This document shows, piece after piece, positions 54,339 through 63,350 of a stretch of 64,000 nt of DNA (its first letter is position 1; each line of letters starts with the position of its first letter). The stretch is taken from assembly GCF_900637635.1 (NCBI RefSeq), contig NZ_LR134383.1, positions 124,001-188,000 of the forward strand. The letters are read 5' to 3'. Source of the stretch: Legionella jordanis. GTDB lineage: Bacteria; Pseudomonadota; Gammaproteobacteria; Legionellales; Legionellaceae. A program made the position numbers and the translations under genes. Below the pieces are notes generated by a model. The model saw nothing but the letters and a program-made list of their open reading frames with translations, searched no databases and was not told where the DNA came from.

Positions 54339-55226
54339 CTAATTTTGGCCAATGGCTTTAATGATGGCTGAAAAGTCCAAATGTCCTAAGCCTGCTTCAT
54401 TAAATTCTCGATAAATGGCCGCGGCTTTCTCAGCCATGGCTGTCTTTACTCCTAAAGTGGCCGCTGAATTTTGGCTTAGATTCAAATCCTTAAGCATCAT
54501 TGCCGCAGTAAAGCCGGGTTGATAATCATTATTAGCTGGCACATTGGGCAATACTCCAGGTACCGGTGCATACTTAGTCATTGCCCAGCATTGCCCCGAT
54601 GAATTATTGACGACCTCAAATAACTTCTGTGCCGATAAACCTAAATGTTCTGCTAAGACAAAGGCTTCAGAAACGGCTATCATTGATATGCCAAGAATCA
54701 TATTGTTACAAATTTTTGCAGCTTGCCCGCTTCCGCAATCTCCTGTATGAATTATTTTTTGTCCCATGGCCGCTAAAATGGGTTTGGCTTTCTCAAAAGC
54801 AGGCTGGCTTCCTCCCACCATAAATGTCAAAGTAGCCGCAGCGGCTCCAGCAACTCCGCCAGAAACTGGGGCATCAACCGCTGAAATATTCAGGCGGGCA
54901 GCCTGGCTGTGAATTTCACGACTGCTCGGAACATCAATTGAAGAGCAGTCAATGTATAAACAACCGGGTGGAGCTTTGGCGAATAGCCCTTGTTCTCCCA
55001 GACAGACCTGCGAAACCTGCTGGCCAGTTTGCAACATTGTGATAATGATGTCTTTTGCATAAGCCGCTTCGGCAAGTTGAGTTGCTGCTTTTCCGCCAGC
55101 ATCCACCAATTGCTCAAGAGCGGAAGATTGCAAATCAAAGCCGGTTAGCTGATGTCCTGCTTTTATTAAATTGATGGCCATAGGCAGCCCCATATGCCCA
55201 AGCCCGACGAAACCAATCTTTGCCAT
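54339..55226 (-). CDS. mmsB: 3-hydroxyisobutyrate dehydrogenase
   Basis: The ATG at 55226 (MAKIGFVGLGHMG) follows AGGAG at 8 bases; the open frame from 55292 has no such site. The product has 295 residues. The NAD-binding GLGHMGLPMA, the substrate-binding DAPVSGGVAGA and the catalytic Lys in GSGQAAKICNNM identify the enzyme. It oxidises 3-hydroxyisobutyrate to methylmalonate semialdehyde in valine breakdown. It lies between mmsA and acs on the same strand. Confidence 0.93.
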   Translation of the reverse strand: MAKIGFVGLGHMGLPMAINLIKAGHQLTGFDLQSSALEQLVDAGGKAATQLAEAAYAKDIIITMLQTGQQVSQVCLGEQGLFAKAPPGCLYIDCSSIDVPSSREIHSQAARLNISAVDAPVSGGVAGAAAATLTFMVGGSQPAFEKAKPILAAMGQKIIHTGDCGSGQAAKICNNMILGISMIAVSEAFVLAEHLGLSAQKLFEVVNNSSGQCWAMTKYAPVPGVLPNVPANNDYQPGFTAAMMLKDLNLSQNSAATLGVKTAMAEKAAAIYREFNEAGLGHLDFSAIIKAIGQN

Positions 55227-55260
55227 GATTTGTTCTCCTGAACCGCTATAGATAATGACA

Positions 55261-56760
55261 TTAATCGTGAGTAGGCATATTAAAAGCGCCATTAGCCAAT
55301 TCAGTTACAGGCCATTTGCTGGTGACCGTTTTGCGCCGCGTGTAAAAATTAATGCTTTCCACACCATGCATATTGGTATCGCCAAACGAAGAACGTTTCC
55401 AGCCACCAAAGGGATGACTTGCAATGGGGACGGGGATGGGAATATTTATTCCAACCATGCCGGCCTGTACTCGACGACTGTATTCGCGAGCGCTGTAGCC
55501 ATCGCGGGTAAAAATGGCAGTGCCATTACCGTATTGATGACGATTGACTAAGGACAGGGCTTCTTCAAAAGTGGCTGCTCTTAGCACCACCAATACAGGT
55601 CCAAAAATCTCGTTTTGATAAATGGACATCGATTCTTTTACCTGATCAAACAGGGAGGGGCCTAAAAAATAACCTTGGGGATGTTCCTTATGCTTAAAGG
55701 CACGCCCGTCGACTAATAGCGTTGCCCCTTCGGCAACCCCTTCATTAATGGCAGAAAGGACTTTTTGCCGGTGCTCGGCACTGATTAAAGGACCCATGTC
55801 GCTGTCTTTGGCATCACCTGCATCCACACGAATGGCACGGACCAAAGGGATCAATTTCTGCAATAATTGCTCAGCTGTATTATCACCGACAGTCACCACC
55901 GCTGAAATCGCCATGCAGCGTTCACCGGCAGAACCATAAGCAGCCCCAACAATGGCATTTGCAGCTTGGTCTAAGTCGGCATCAGGCATCACAACACAAT
56001 GATTTTTTGCGCCGCCAAATGTATGAGCCCGTTTACCATAGGCAGTGGCCTTGCGGTAAATGGCTTCAGAAACGGGCGTTGATGCCACCGCAGTAAAGGC
56101 TGAAATATCAGGATGCTTAAGCAAGTGTTCAACCACTTCTTTATCGCCCTGAATGCAATTGGCAACACCATTTGGCAAGCCTGCTTCACTTAATAGTTCC
56201 AGCAGACGTATAGGTGCTGAAGGATCTTGCTCAGATGGCTTTAAAATGAAGGTATTGCCTGAAGCAATAGCAGGAATCATCATCCAAACGGGAACCATCA
56301 CTGGAAAGTTAAAAGGAGACACGCCTGCGCAGACACCAAGAGGTTGTCTGAAAGTGTGGCAGTCGATATGAGTTGACACGTCCGCGGAAAAATCCCCTTG
56401 CAGCTGAGTCACCAATCCGCAATGAAACTCAACCACCTCAATGGCTCGGGCTACAGAACCTTTTGCATCTTCAAGTGTTTTGCCATGTTCACGAGTGACT
56501 ATACGCGCTAAATCAAGCTGATATTTGTCGAGTAACTCACGAAATTTGAACAGAATCCTGGCACGCTTAAGTGCTGTGGTTTCAGCCCAAGCTGGCCAGG
56601 CAGCTTTGGCAGTAGCCACCACCTTATCGCATAAAGCTGAGTCGGCAAAATAGGCTCGGCCAATGTCTTCACCCAGAGCTGGATTAAAAATAGTACGAAA
56701 GTGGGCTGTTTCTGTAAGGACTGTTTCACCCGCGATGAAATGAGGGACGATGTAACCCAT
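55261..56760 (-). CDS. mmsA: Methylmalonate-semialdehyde dehydrogenase (acylating)
   Basis: The ATG at 56760 (MGYIVPHFIAGE) follows GGAG at 8 bases. The product has 499 residues. ALDH motifs: PFNFPVMVPVWMMIPA, FTAVASTPVSEAIY, the catalytic Cys in GERCMAISAV, and ENEIFGPVLVV-like NEIFGPVLVVL. It converts the semialdehyde to propionyl-CoA. It is followed 34 bases on by mmsB. The operon gives a path from valine to propionyl-CoA. Confidence 0.95.
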   Translation of the reverse strand: MGYIVPHFIAGETVLTETAHFRTIFNPALGEDIGRAYFADSALCDKVVATAKAAWPAWAETTALKRARILFKFRELLDKYQLDLARIVTREHGKTLEDAKGSVARAIEVVEFHCGLVTQLQGDFSADVSTHIDCHTFRQPLGVCAGVSPFNFPVMVPVWMMIPAIASGNTFILKPSEQDPSAPIRLLELLSEAGLPNGVANCIQGDKEVVEHLLKHPDISAFTAVASTPVSEAIYRKATAYGKRAHTFGGAKNHCVVMPDADLDQAANAIVGAAYGSAGERCMAISAVVTVGDNTAEQLLQKLIPLVRAIRVDAGDAKDSDMGPLISAEHRQKVLSAINEGVAEGATLLVDGRAFKHKEHPQGYFLGPSLFDQVKESMSIYQNEIFGPVLVVLRAATFEEALSLVNRHQYGNGTAIFTRDGYSAREYSRRVQAGMVGINIPIPVPIASHPFGGWKRSSFGDTNMHGVESINFYTRRKTVTSKWPVTELANGAFNMPTHD

Positions 56761-56790
56761 GTTCAAAACTCCATTTCAATAAGCATCAAT

Positions 56791-56967
56791 TTAATTGGCA
56801 AAAGCGCTTATTATCACTTGGTAATAGCGCTTGTTCTCTGTCCAGGAACTGCGGGTTTCAATAATTTCTATCAAGCTATGTTCGGGTACATTTTGCAAGG
56901 CTTGCTGAACGGCTTCATTAATCCCTGTTTCCGAAGAGCCGAAGTAATCTCCTGTTTTTATTTTCAT
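56791..56967 (-). CDS. 58-residue dodecin-like small protein
   Basis: The ATG at 56967 has AAGGA six bases upstream. The product reads MKIKTGDYFGSSETG, then VQQALQNVPEHSLIEIIE and ENKRYYQVIISAFAN: a helix followed by beta-strands, with a late strand pattern like that of dodecins (flavin-binding small proteins). The match is only in secondary-structure pattern, so the flavin role is a guess. It lies 30 bases upstream of mmsA on the same strand and may be co-transcribed. Confidence 0.5.
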   Translation of the reverse strand: MKIKTGDYFGSSETGINEAVQQALQNVPEHSLIEIIETRSSWTENKRYYQVIISAFAN

Positions 56968-57098
56968 TTTTTATCCTTAAGTCGAAATCCGTTAGAGTGA
57001 AGCCACATTGAATATCTTGTTAAAATGGTTTACAAGAAATTGTTAACTTTGCCGATTTATTTAATAATAAACAACCGATGCATGCAAGGATAGTAGAC

Positions 57099-60000
57099 AT
57101 GGGAAAAAAAACAATATTACGTCTCGCAGAAGGCATGGACATTTCTCCATTAATGCAGAGGAAACTACAAACCATTCTGGGTGAATTTGAAATCGAATTT
57201 TATCCAGCTATACCTAATTTAAGACGCAGTTATCAGCGTCGCATGCAAAGTTTTTACAATGCATTTTTATTAGTACTCAGTAGCCTCCCTGAACTTAAAC
57301 ACTCTAAGGAAGATCTGAAGCTCTACGTGGATTGGTGTTTAGAGTTTTATCGCCTACCCCAAGAAGAACTTCCAGTTGAAGAATATCAAGGCATTCTACC
57401 CAACTGGTACTTAGAGTTTGGCCCTTTACGCCAAGAACTTCCCATAGAGCAATATCAACACTTTCTCAGTGATTACACTTCTTTTCTGTTGAGTGCCCTT
57501 AAAGATCATTTCCCACATTATAAAAGCAAAGAGCATTTTGTGGAGTTAATCAATAAGGCCGAGCAGTATGTCATTATGAAAAGAGGACGAGCTGACCTGG
57601 CAACACTAATTCCCATAAAGACCGGCAACTCGGTTGAGTATGTTTTAAGATGGGAGGAGCAATTAAAGCCTTATACGGATAAAACGTTTAAGGAATTTGA
57701 AGCAATACAGCAACATGCAAAAGAAAACAATGGCTTAAACATTCCACATTGGTTTCGCTCTCTTTCACCTTGGATGCAAATCTATCTGCACTCTTTTATA
57801 CCTTCTGAGTTAATCAGCAAAGATGATCTTAAAACCCTCACTGGTTTAAAACGCAACCTGAATAGTCTTACTCTGCAGTGGAGCAGTATAAAACTCGAGC
57901 AGGGAGCAAACCTTCACCACGATTTAGAAAATATTGCCCAAGGCAAAATTCCGCTTTGGATGAAATCTTTAAATCCAGAGCATCAGCAACTATTAAAATT
58001 AATGGCTGATGCTGGATTAAGCGAAGCAGGCATTAGCGATGAAATTGCTAATTTTGATAATTGGCTGCAGGATAAAAGTGAACGGCTTGCCCGAGACAAA
58101 AAGCAATTGGAGCATTTTAATCAATTAACTGTTCTAGAATTGCCAGGCAGCTTGTCTTTCCTGAATGGTTTCATTGGGGAATGGAATAAGCTCAAGCTCG
58201 AACAGGGTGCGGCGCTTGATCATGATTTAAAACAAATTGCCCAAATGGGCCATGCCAAAATCCCAATTTGGTTGAAATCTTTAGATCCACAGCATCAGTT
58301 AGTATTGAGAATACTGGCTGAGACTAAACTCATGACAGCAAGCATGAGCCTTGATGTTTCGACCCTTCATTCCTGGTTGCTCAGTGAAAAAGAAAGAATT
58401 ACCAGTCAAAATAAATCTTTTGAGCCGTTAGAAAGGCTAAATTCCCTTAGAAAATTACCCTCATGGGTTTTATTTTTAGAAGATTTTGAGCGCCATTTCC
58501 TCAGCAATATTTTACAAGTTGGCTCTCTTGAACAGTGTATTTCATTTGCTCCAAGCCGCTTGCGTCGATTACCGCTCTTAGCCAATTTCTGTGAAACCAA
58601 GGTGTTCTGGCTTAATGAGAGAGGGGAAGTTGAACATGAATATTCAACAAGAATGCGCTCCAGTCATATGGCTGCGCGTGACATTGTCGAATGGCCTATG
58701 CCAATTAAAAGACTCTATGCAACAAGAAATTTGGAGTTAATCCATCAACATGCGTCTAACCAACCTTTATTGATACAAACTTTAATCAGCCCGGTGCCCT
58801 GGCTGCACGCTTACATACCAGATTATGCTTTGGACATGCAGCGCAAAGAAATCATTGCCAGTTTTCAAGAAGAGAAAGATAAATTAATTGTCTCAACCAA
58901 CCATCCGTTTAACATAGCCAAATACCTTTATTACACTACGGCGACAGACAAGTCATGTCAGGCTCTAATAACTTTGGTCGAAATGAGAATTTTGGCCATG
59001 CAGTATCCCCATTTCATTCCGTCATCCTGGTCCCTAAACAAAATCAAAGCCGTTATTGCTTTAGCATTTGCAGAAGTCGAGGACAAGCAGGCGTTAAATT
59101 CTGAACAATTATTTCCTGAGCAGGATAATGAAACACAGACCGTCATTTCGAATCTGAAACGTTTATTTGAAAAAAATCATCATGCATTGAGTCAAATGGA
59201 CGATTGGCAAGCCATATTGGCAAAACAATTGGAATGGAAAACGGTTTTAGAGAAAGAAGGAAAATCCAAACGCTTCTCGATCGATGTTGAAAGCGTACGA
59301 GAGCTGCTAAAAGAATATCGCACCATCTTAAATTCACCTTATGGTTCAGCCACTATTTTTGATTACTATGGGCGCGAACTGTTCTTAAGCTCGATAGAAA
59401 ATTTATTAATGGGTGAATCCCAGTGTAAAAGCTACGGTTCTTGCGTGAGTGGCAAAGACCGAAGAGAGGTCCTTGAAACCCATATATTAGCCATGCTTAT
59501 CTTTCATAAAAGAAAGGGTTATTGGCCAAGCATGAGTCACACCGGCCAAGATCGCGCAGATTTCGTTGATATTGTCGCGGATTTATGGGTGACCTGGCAT
59601 GGTTACGAACTGGCGGAGCAAAATGCAGATGGTTCTAGTGGAATTAAAACTCCTGCTAATTATTGGCCAGCGGACATTGCTGCTGCCATTTGCAAGAAAG
59701 CGGGAATGCATGCTTTGCACCACAGCGATGTTTTAGCTACCAATAATGAAGTAGGGCGCATTGGTAATCTCTCTGTAGATAAAAAGAATAGCAAACAGGT
59801 GATTACTGTCCTTAAAGCGGCGAGAGAGGATGAGGGGAATGCTAAAGAAATAATCACCCTATTGAACCATTTGATCCATCATGCGCTTGGGGTTAAGCCT
59901 TTAATTATGCTCCTCGATCTAACCCGTCAAGGCCAAAAAAATCCTATAAATAGGAGGTCTGCCCTGGAAGCATTGCATCAACTCTCAAAGAGAGCTGATT

Positions 60001-60422
60001 TTATGTCGGTTAATAACTATTTATATGCCGTTTTACAACTCAGTAGAGAAGAACGAGCAGAAATATTGGACCTTTTAACCGACTTATGCAACCAAGGCGA
60101 ATTCATGCGCAATAAAACTTCCAATTTGATGATATTTAAAAAAGAAGCACCAGAAGGTATTCTTGCAACAAAAGACATTTTGCAGAATCGCGATGGCAGG
60201 GAAGAAACAGACATGATAAAACTGACCCGGATTTTTGCAGAAATTTGCCCTAAAGCGACGGAGAAATGGAAACGAGCTCCTGAGATTTTAAAAATCTATC
60301 AAGCAATATTCAATATTCAGAATCATCCCCAGGATAAATCTGCAATTAAAGAAAATATTGCTGAATTGGCTAAAATCAAAGAAATCGCGATTCAATATTC
60401 AACCAGCCAAGTCATATCATAG
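57099..60422 (+). CDS. CX5R phosphatase-like repeat protein, effector candidate
   Basis: The ATG at 57099 (MGKKTILRLAEG) is preceded by AAGGA at 8 bases; the ATG at 57078 lies before this site. The product has 1107 residues. Three degenerate repeats carry IPHWFRSLSP (215), IPLWMKSLNP (284) and IPIWLKSLDP (388), each followed by a helix, with KLEQGA-x-L-x-HDL before two of them. At 782-788 lies C-VSGKD-R, the CX5R loop with Lys-Asp seen in phosphoinositide phosphatases of the SopB/SidP/SidF type (CKSGKDRT). The region after it (WHGYELAEQ) is helical. It has no signal peptide. The probable role is a translocated lipid phosphatase, inferred. Confidence 0.65.
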   Translation: MGKKTILRLAEGMDISPLMQRKLQTILGEFEIEFYPAIPNLRRSYQRRMQSFYNAFLLVLSSLPELKHSKEDLKLYVDWCLEFYRLPQEELPVEEYQGILPNWYLEFGPLRQELPIEQYQHFLSDYTSFLLSALKDHFPHYKSKEHFVELINKAEQYVIMKRGRADLATLIPIKTGNSVEYVLRWEEQLKPYTDKTFKEFEAIQQHAKENNGLNIPHWFRSLSPWMQIYLHSFIPSELISKDDLKTLTGLKRNLNSLTLQWSSIKLEQGANLHHDLENIAQGKIPLWMKSLNPEHQQLLKLMADAGLSEAGISDEIANFDNWLQDKSERLARDKKQLEHFNQLTVLELPGSLSFLNGFIGEWNKLKLEQGAALDHDLKQIAQMGHAKIPIWLKSLDPQHQLVLRILAETKLMTASMSLDVSTLHSWLLSEKERITSQNKSFEPLERLNSLRKLPSWVLFLEDFERHFLSNILQVGSLEQCISFAPSRLRRLPLLANFCETKVFWLNERGEVEHEYSTRMRSSHMAARDIVEWPMPIKRLYATRNLELIHQHASNQPLLIQTLISPVPWLHAYIPDYALDMQRKEIIASFQEEKDKLIVSTNHPFNIAKYLYYTTATDKSCQALITLVEMRILAMQYPHFIPSSWSLNKIKAVIALAFAEVEDKQALNSEQLFPEQDNETQTVISNLKRLFEKNHHALSQMDDWQAILAKQLEWKTVLEKEGKSKRFSIDVESVRELLKEYRTILNSPYGSATIFDYYGRELFLSSIENLLMGESQCKSYGSCVSGKDRREVLETHILAMLIFHKRKGYWPSMSHTGQDRADFVDIVADLWVTWHGYELAEQNADGSSGIKTPANYWPADIAAAICKKAGMHALHHSDVLATNNEVGRIGNLSVDKKNSKQVITVLKAAREDEGNAKEIITLLNHLIHHALGVKPLIMLLDLTRQGQKNPINRRSALEALHQLSKRADFMSVNNYLYAVLQLSREERAEILDLLTDLCNQGEFMRNKTSNLMIFKKEAPEGILATKDILQNRDGREETDMIKLTRIFAEICPKATEKWKRAPEILKIYQAIFNIQNHPQDKSAIKENIAELAKIKEIAIQYSTSQVIS

Positions 60423-61213
60423 TGAACGAATATCTTGTTTTTACATTGGTAGGCTTTGTGGCCCAGCTGATTGATGGTGGCATGGGCATGGGCTATGGTC
60501 TCATCAGCATGACCGTACTTCTTGCTTATGGCATTGCTCCCCCAATCGCCAGTGCAGGCGTTCACACGGCTGAAATTGTAACCACCGGGATTTCAGGTTT
60601 GTCCCATATGATGTTTAAAAACGTGGATCGTACTCTATTTAAACGTTTAGCCATTCCTGGAATGTTAGGGGGAGTACTTGGGGCCTTTTTTCTAAGTCAT
60701 GTACCCGCTCAGATTATTAAGCCTTTTGTCACTTCCTATTTGTTTCTCATGGCCATTTATATTGTTTATAAAACATTTCGCAAAAGCAATCTGTCGGAAC
60801 TCCTCTATGACTATGTTGTGTATGAGTGGATGAAGCGGGAAAGACCTGCTAAACGAATTCCTCGTCTAATATCTTTAGGCCTTACCGCTGGCTTTTTGGA
60901 TGCAGCCGGAGGCGGGGGATGGGGACCCATTGTCAACTCCACTTTGCTAGCTCAAGGTGAGCCGCCGCGATACACCATCGGCTCGGTCAATTTGGCCGAA
61001 TTTCTCGTCGCTCTCGGTATTTCAACGGCTTTTTTTTTCAACATTGGCATCAAGCAATGGCCGATTGTTGTTTGTCTAATCGCAGGAGGTGCTCTGGCAG
61101 CACCAATAGCCGCTTATATGGTAAAGAAGATCCCGAGAAAATTGTTAATGATTATGGTTGCCGTTTTAATCATGCTTTTGTGTTTACGCTCATTTTGGAC
61201 TTTGCTGTATTAA
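60422..61213 (+). CDS. TSUP/TauE-SafE family transporter
   Basis: The protein has 263 residues and about eight membrane segments. The GTG start overlaps the stop of the upstream gene by one base and lacks its own ribosome site, so it depends on coupling. Motifs are VAQLIDGGMGMGYGL and LTAGFLDAAGGGGWGPIVNST, the paired Gly-rich repeats of sulfite/sulfonate exporters, and SVNLAEFLVALGIS. The substrate is likely a sulfur-containing anion. Its linkage to the phosphatase-like gene has no evident reason. Confidence 0.9.
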   Translation: MNEYLVFTLVGFVAQLIDGGMGMGYGLISMTVLLAYGIAPPIASAGVHTAEIVTTGISGLSHMMFKNVDRTLFKRLAIPGMLGGVLGAFFLSHVPAQIIKPFVTSYLFLMAIYIVYKTFRKSNLSELLYDYVVYEWMKRERPAKRIPRLISLGLTAGFLDAAGGGGWGPIVNSTLLAQGEPPRYTIGSVNLAEFLVALGISTAFFFNIGIKQWPIVVCLIAGGALAAPIAAYMVKKIPRKLLMIMVAVLIMLLCLRSFWTLLY

Positions 61214-61249
61214 AGGAAAAACCCCTATGGTTAAGGGGTTGTTCCTTTT
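61212..61249. terminator. Terminator after TSUP gene
   Basis: AAAGGAA-AAACCCCT and AGGGGTT-G-TTCCTTTT form a long stem with a 7-base loop just after the stop, ending in T4 on the plus strand. Confidence 0.75.
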
Positions 61250-61290
61250 AGAATTCTTAAATGAGCCAAGACAGCCATGGCCGGCTTGTC

Positions 61291-62022
61291 TCACAAGATG
61301 TGCTCTAATCCGTAGTACAGGGAGTTCAACTGTTTCACTTTTTGACAAGCCAAAACAATTCCGGGCATAAAGGATATGCGGTCAATGCTGTTGTGGCTTA
61401 TGGTTAATGTTTCCCCTGTGCTGCCAAAAATGACTTGTTGCTGGGCTACAAATCCAGGTAGTCGCAAAGAGTGTATGCTAATGCCATGATGACAACCGCC
61501 TCGGACTCCCTCAACTAGTTCATGACCCTGGTCACTAGAGCCGCTCCTTGTTTGATTGGCTGAGATCATTTCCGCTGTTTTGAGTGCGGTTCCCGAGGGG
61601 GCATCAAATTTCTGCTGATGATGGGCTTCAATAATTTCTACATTGGCAAGGTAGCGAGCCGCTTCAGCAGAAAATCGCATCATTAACACGGCACTAATGG
61701 AGAAATTGGGGGCAATTAAGCCGCCTAAATTTTGTCGGTCGCAAAGGCTCTGCAACATTTCAATTTGCTCATTTAATAATCCGCTGGTGCCAATGACCGG
61801 GTGAGCACCACTTTCAACAATGGCAAGGCTATTTTCAAAGACTGAATCGGCTCGCGTGAGATCAACAACGATTTCAGCTCCGGTCTCAGAAATAGCTTGG
61901 CGAAGGTTATCCTGACGGCCTAAGCTGGCTACCAGTTCAAAATCGGGATGATTTTTTAATGTTTCACAAGCTAATTGGCCCATTTTGCCTTGAGCGCCAT
62001 TCACAATCACGGGGATAGGCAT
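61291..62022 (-). CDS. dapB: 4-hydroxy-tetrahydrodipicolinate reductase
   Basis: The enzyme has 243 residues. The NAD(P)-binding VNGAQGKMGQLAC and the catalytic-region EAHHQQKFDAPSGTAL (His-His and Lys) are intact. FGSTGETLTISHNSIDR closes the domain. It reduces HTPA in lysine and diaminopimelate synthesis. The family is usually about 245-270 residues, so it is slightly short. It lies 36 bases downstream of the YqaE gene. Confidence 0.95.
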   Translation of the reverse strand: MPIPVIVNGAQGKMGQLACETLKNHPDFELVASLGRQDNLRQAISETGAEIVVDLTRADSVFENSLAIVESGAHPVIGTSGLLNEQIEMLQSLCDRQNLGGLIAPNFSISAVLMMRFSAEAARYLANVEIIEAHHQQKFDAPSGTALKTAEMISANQTRSGSSDQGHELVEGVRGGCHHGISIHSLRLPGFVAQQQVIFGSTGETLTISHNSIDRISFMPGIVLACQKVKQLNSLYYGLEHIL

Positions 62023-62058
62023 GAGTTCTCCAGTTTTTATTTAAGCGGACAGATTTTG

Positions 62059-62244
62059 TTATTTCTCTTTTGGAGGGGTGTTTTCCCGCACCACCCGCAA
62101 AGCCCAGACACTGGCGGGAATCCAGCCGATCAAAGTGGCTTGCATAATGAGCGCCACTAAGGCCCCTCCAGGGTTATCATCGAGAAGCAAAACTATCCAA
62201 GGGAAAAAAACGGCCAGAAAAAACCAAAACAGTCGATTTAGCAT
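62059..62244 (-). CDS. YqaE/Pmp3-like two-span membrane peptide
   Basis: The protein has 61 residues. It has two hydrophobic spans (FWFFLAVFFPWIVLLL and ALVALIMQATLIGWIPASVWAL), and the loop and the Pro-Trp-x-x-Leu and GWIPAxxxA motifs match Pmp3/YqaE, small proteins induced by salt or cold stress. The C-terminal tail is charged (ENTPPKEK). A 17-bp palindrome lies 40 bases upstream. Confidence 0.8.
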   Translation of the reverse strand: MLNRLFWFFLAVFFPWIVLLLDDNPGGALVALIMQATLIGWIPASVWALRVVRENTPPKEK

Positions 62245-62647
62245 CGTTCGTTTACCTATTATCGAATTGAATGACTCGCATTGTCCGATTCAGAATCGGA
62301 ACTTACTTAATTGTAAATACATGCCTAATGCAGCAAGTTGGTTTAGGTGCAACTAAACAGGACTGCTCCAAAAAATGCATGCTTAAAGTATATATCTCTT
62401 TAATATGATTTTCATAGGCCTGTCTGGAAATCACTTGGCTTTATGCGTGGATAAAGGCTTGTGCAATTTAGTATCAGAGGACTATGAGAGGCTTGCAAAT
62501 GCCAAATAAACACTGTACATTGTATGCGCATTTTTCAAGAATCATTATCCATAAAATGGCAAGCTGCAGCCTCACTAATTGTGACTTTGTGCTCACTGGC
62601 TGTTGCCTTGTTTAACATTATGGCTCCATCAAAACAAAGGTAGTAGC
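62245..62647. other. 400-base intergenic region with a palindrome
   Basis: No gene is seen between the YqaE-like and ProQ-like genes. The only distinct element is the palindrome at 62284-62300. The rest is AT-rich. The region is long enough to hold a small RNA, but nothing in it can be recognised. Confidence 0.45.
62284..62300. promoter_or_regulatory. 17-bp palindrome upstream of yqaE-like gene
   Basis: TCCGATTC-A-GAATCGGA is an exact inverted repeat with a one-base centre. It is likely a dimeric repressor site in the promoter region of the minus-strand yqaE-dapB unit. Confidence 0.45.
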
Positions 62648-63280
62648 ATGAGAAGGCAAGAACTTCATCCTCGCACAGCGGTAATTAATAAAACGCAAAA
62701 AAATAAATCCAAAAAAGCCCGGAATGAGGCCTTATTGTGGCTTGCAGCTACTTTCCCTCACGTTTTTGATAACTCACTTAGAATTCGTCCATTAAAAATA
62801 GGGATTATGGAAGACATATTGGTCTATGCCGATAAAGCGGCGGAGCATGGTATTTCAAAAAGTAAATTACGCGAGGCGGTGGTTGTATTTACCCGTCGTA
62901 TTGATTACCTGGCCTGCTTGAAAGCTCGGGAAATGCGTGTGGATTTGGAGGGAAATCCCGTTAGCATGGTCAGTGAGGAAGAAGCCGAACGTGCTGCTAC
63001 AAAAATTCGAAAGCGCATTGAGAAAAGTGCTCGAAACGCTCGCAAGCTTGCACCTGCAAAAGGACAGCCTTTAAATACGTCTTCAGCATCCCAAATCACG
63101 GAATCGATAGCCTATTTTCCTGAGCGGGCACCAGCCTTCAGCGTGCAACATGCCGCAGCACCAGCTCGCCCTGCCGTGGTAATCAAACACAAACCTTCCC
63201 GACAGTTCGATCCGGATGCCGTTGCCAGATTGAAAGAAAAATTAGGTTTGTCGCGCAAATCCATCGAAACAACGGATTAA
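62648..63280 (+). CDS. ProQ/FinO-domain RNA chaperone
   Basis: The ATG at 62648 (MRRQELHPRTAV) has AAAGG upstream; the frame from 62603 is longer but less supported. The product has 210 residues. Residues about 20-120 match the ProQ/FinO domain: NEALLWLAATFPHVFDNSLRIRPLKIGIMEDIL and YADKAAEHGISKSKLREAVVV (landmarks by eye). The C-terminal part is Ala/Pro/Lys-rich. Such proteins bind small RNAs and mRNA. Legionella has RocC, which acts with the RocR RNA to repress competence. Whether this is RocC or a paralogue cannot be told. Confidence 0.82.
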   Translation: MRRQELHPRTAVINKTQKNKSKKARNEALLWLAATFPHVFDNSLRIRPLKIGIMEDILVYADKAAEHGISKSKLREAVVVFTRRIDYLACLKAREMRVDLEGNPVSMVSEEEAERAATKIRKRIEKSARNARKLAPAKGQPLNTSSASQITESIAYFPERAPAFSVQHAAAPARPAVVIKHKPSRQFDPDAVARLKEKLGLSRKSIETTD

Positions 63281-63293
63281 GCTCCTATGGGAA

Positions 63294-63321
63294 CTTTGCT
63301 TGATTTATAAATCAAGCAAAG
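63294..63321. terminator. 28-bp perfect palindromic terminator
   Basis: From 63294 to 63321 the sequence equals its own complement (CTTTGCTTGATTT repeated inverted). It lies between convergent genes and is followed on the plus strand by a T-rich stretch (GGTTTTTTAA), so it is a probable bidirectional terminator. Confidence 0.65.
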
Positions 63322-63350
63322 GCGTTTAATGGTTTTTTAATAGCACAACC

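Noticed and set aside
56701-57000. 99-codon plus-strand open frame
   Set aside because: It is antisense to the start of mmsA and to the 58-residue gene, which has a ribosome site.
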